A DNA stretch of 13,224 nt, from contig CABQIM010000049.1 in assembly GCA_902464375.1 (NCBI GenBank), forward strand, positions 1-13,224, written 5' to 3'. Positions 13,149 to 13,224 of this stretch are shown one piece after another. The translations under genes were made by a program, and so were the position numbers. The DNA comes from an uncultured bacterium. Lineage in GTDB: Bacteria > Cyanobacteriota > Vampirovibrionia > Gastranaerophilales > Gastranaerophilaceae. The notes beneath the pieces were generated by a model, which did not search any database, had not been told where the DNA came from, and was given only the letters and a program-made list of their open reading frames with translations. How positions within the stretch are numbered: the stretch's first letter is position 1; the number at the start of each line of letters is the position of its first letter.

Positions 13149-13224
13149 GCATTTTTTGCCGTTGTTTGATACAAATTTTACAAAAATTAACTTTATATAA
13201 ACAAACTAGCCCCCACCCGAACTG

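Overview
The window is AT-rich, gene-dense bacterial DNA with 13 well-supported protein genes, no rRNA or tRNA, no transposase and no CRISPR array. Housekeeping genes are interspersed with two lineage-type hypothetical membrane proteins. The best guess at the source is a gut Melainabacteria/Gastranaerophilales-type genome (non-photosynthetic cyanobacterial sister lineage). The reasons are low GC, a small protein starting with a short N-terminal 'PAFRGK' tag of a kind I associate with that group, and a nucleic-acid-binding protein with a duplicated domain that resembles cyanobacterial ones. This is recognition from memory, not a search.

Region by region. Bases 1-369 hold hairpin-forming intergenic DNA and a 105-bp tandem repeat (two full copies and one partial) abutting the 3' end of trxA (thioredoxin, minus strand). 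A divergent promoter region (688-834) separates trxA from a DnaQ-like DEDDh exonuclease gene, which overlaps rlmD (23S rRNA m5U methyltransferase). rlmD meets rarA (AAA+ replication-recombination ATPase, minus) tail to tail. Nine bases upstream of rarA is a 406-aa multi-membrane-segment protein of unknown function. Its upstream region (5591-5946) is the most structured non-coding stretch. It holds a near-consensus leftward promoter, a 9-bp inverted repeat at the predicted transcription start, a tiny Trp-rich ORF with a CPYC-containing alternative frame, and an H-type pseudoknot candidate in the leader.

Rightward from 5947 come tyrS, cysK and cysE (tyrosyl-tRNA charging and the two-step serine-to-cysteine pathway). 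Next are a small membrane protein, then a zinc-ribbon/low-complexity/duplicated-domain nucleic-acid-binding protein overlapping rimM, which overlaps trmD. The last three form a tightly coupled operon for ribosome maturation and tRNA modification, driven by a clear promoter at 9714-9742. A minus-strand uridine-kinase-family P-loop kinase closes the window.

Themes. Several genes act on RNA or translation (rlmD, tyrS, rimM, trmD, the low-complexity protein), and the usual rpsP and rplS partners of rimM-trmD are absent. The best candidates for something undescribed are the 360-aa low-complexity protein translationally coupled to rimM, and the structured leader plus small ORF in front of the unknown membrane protein and rarA.
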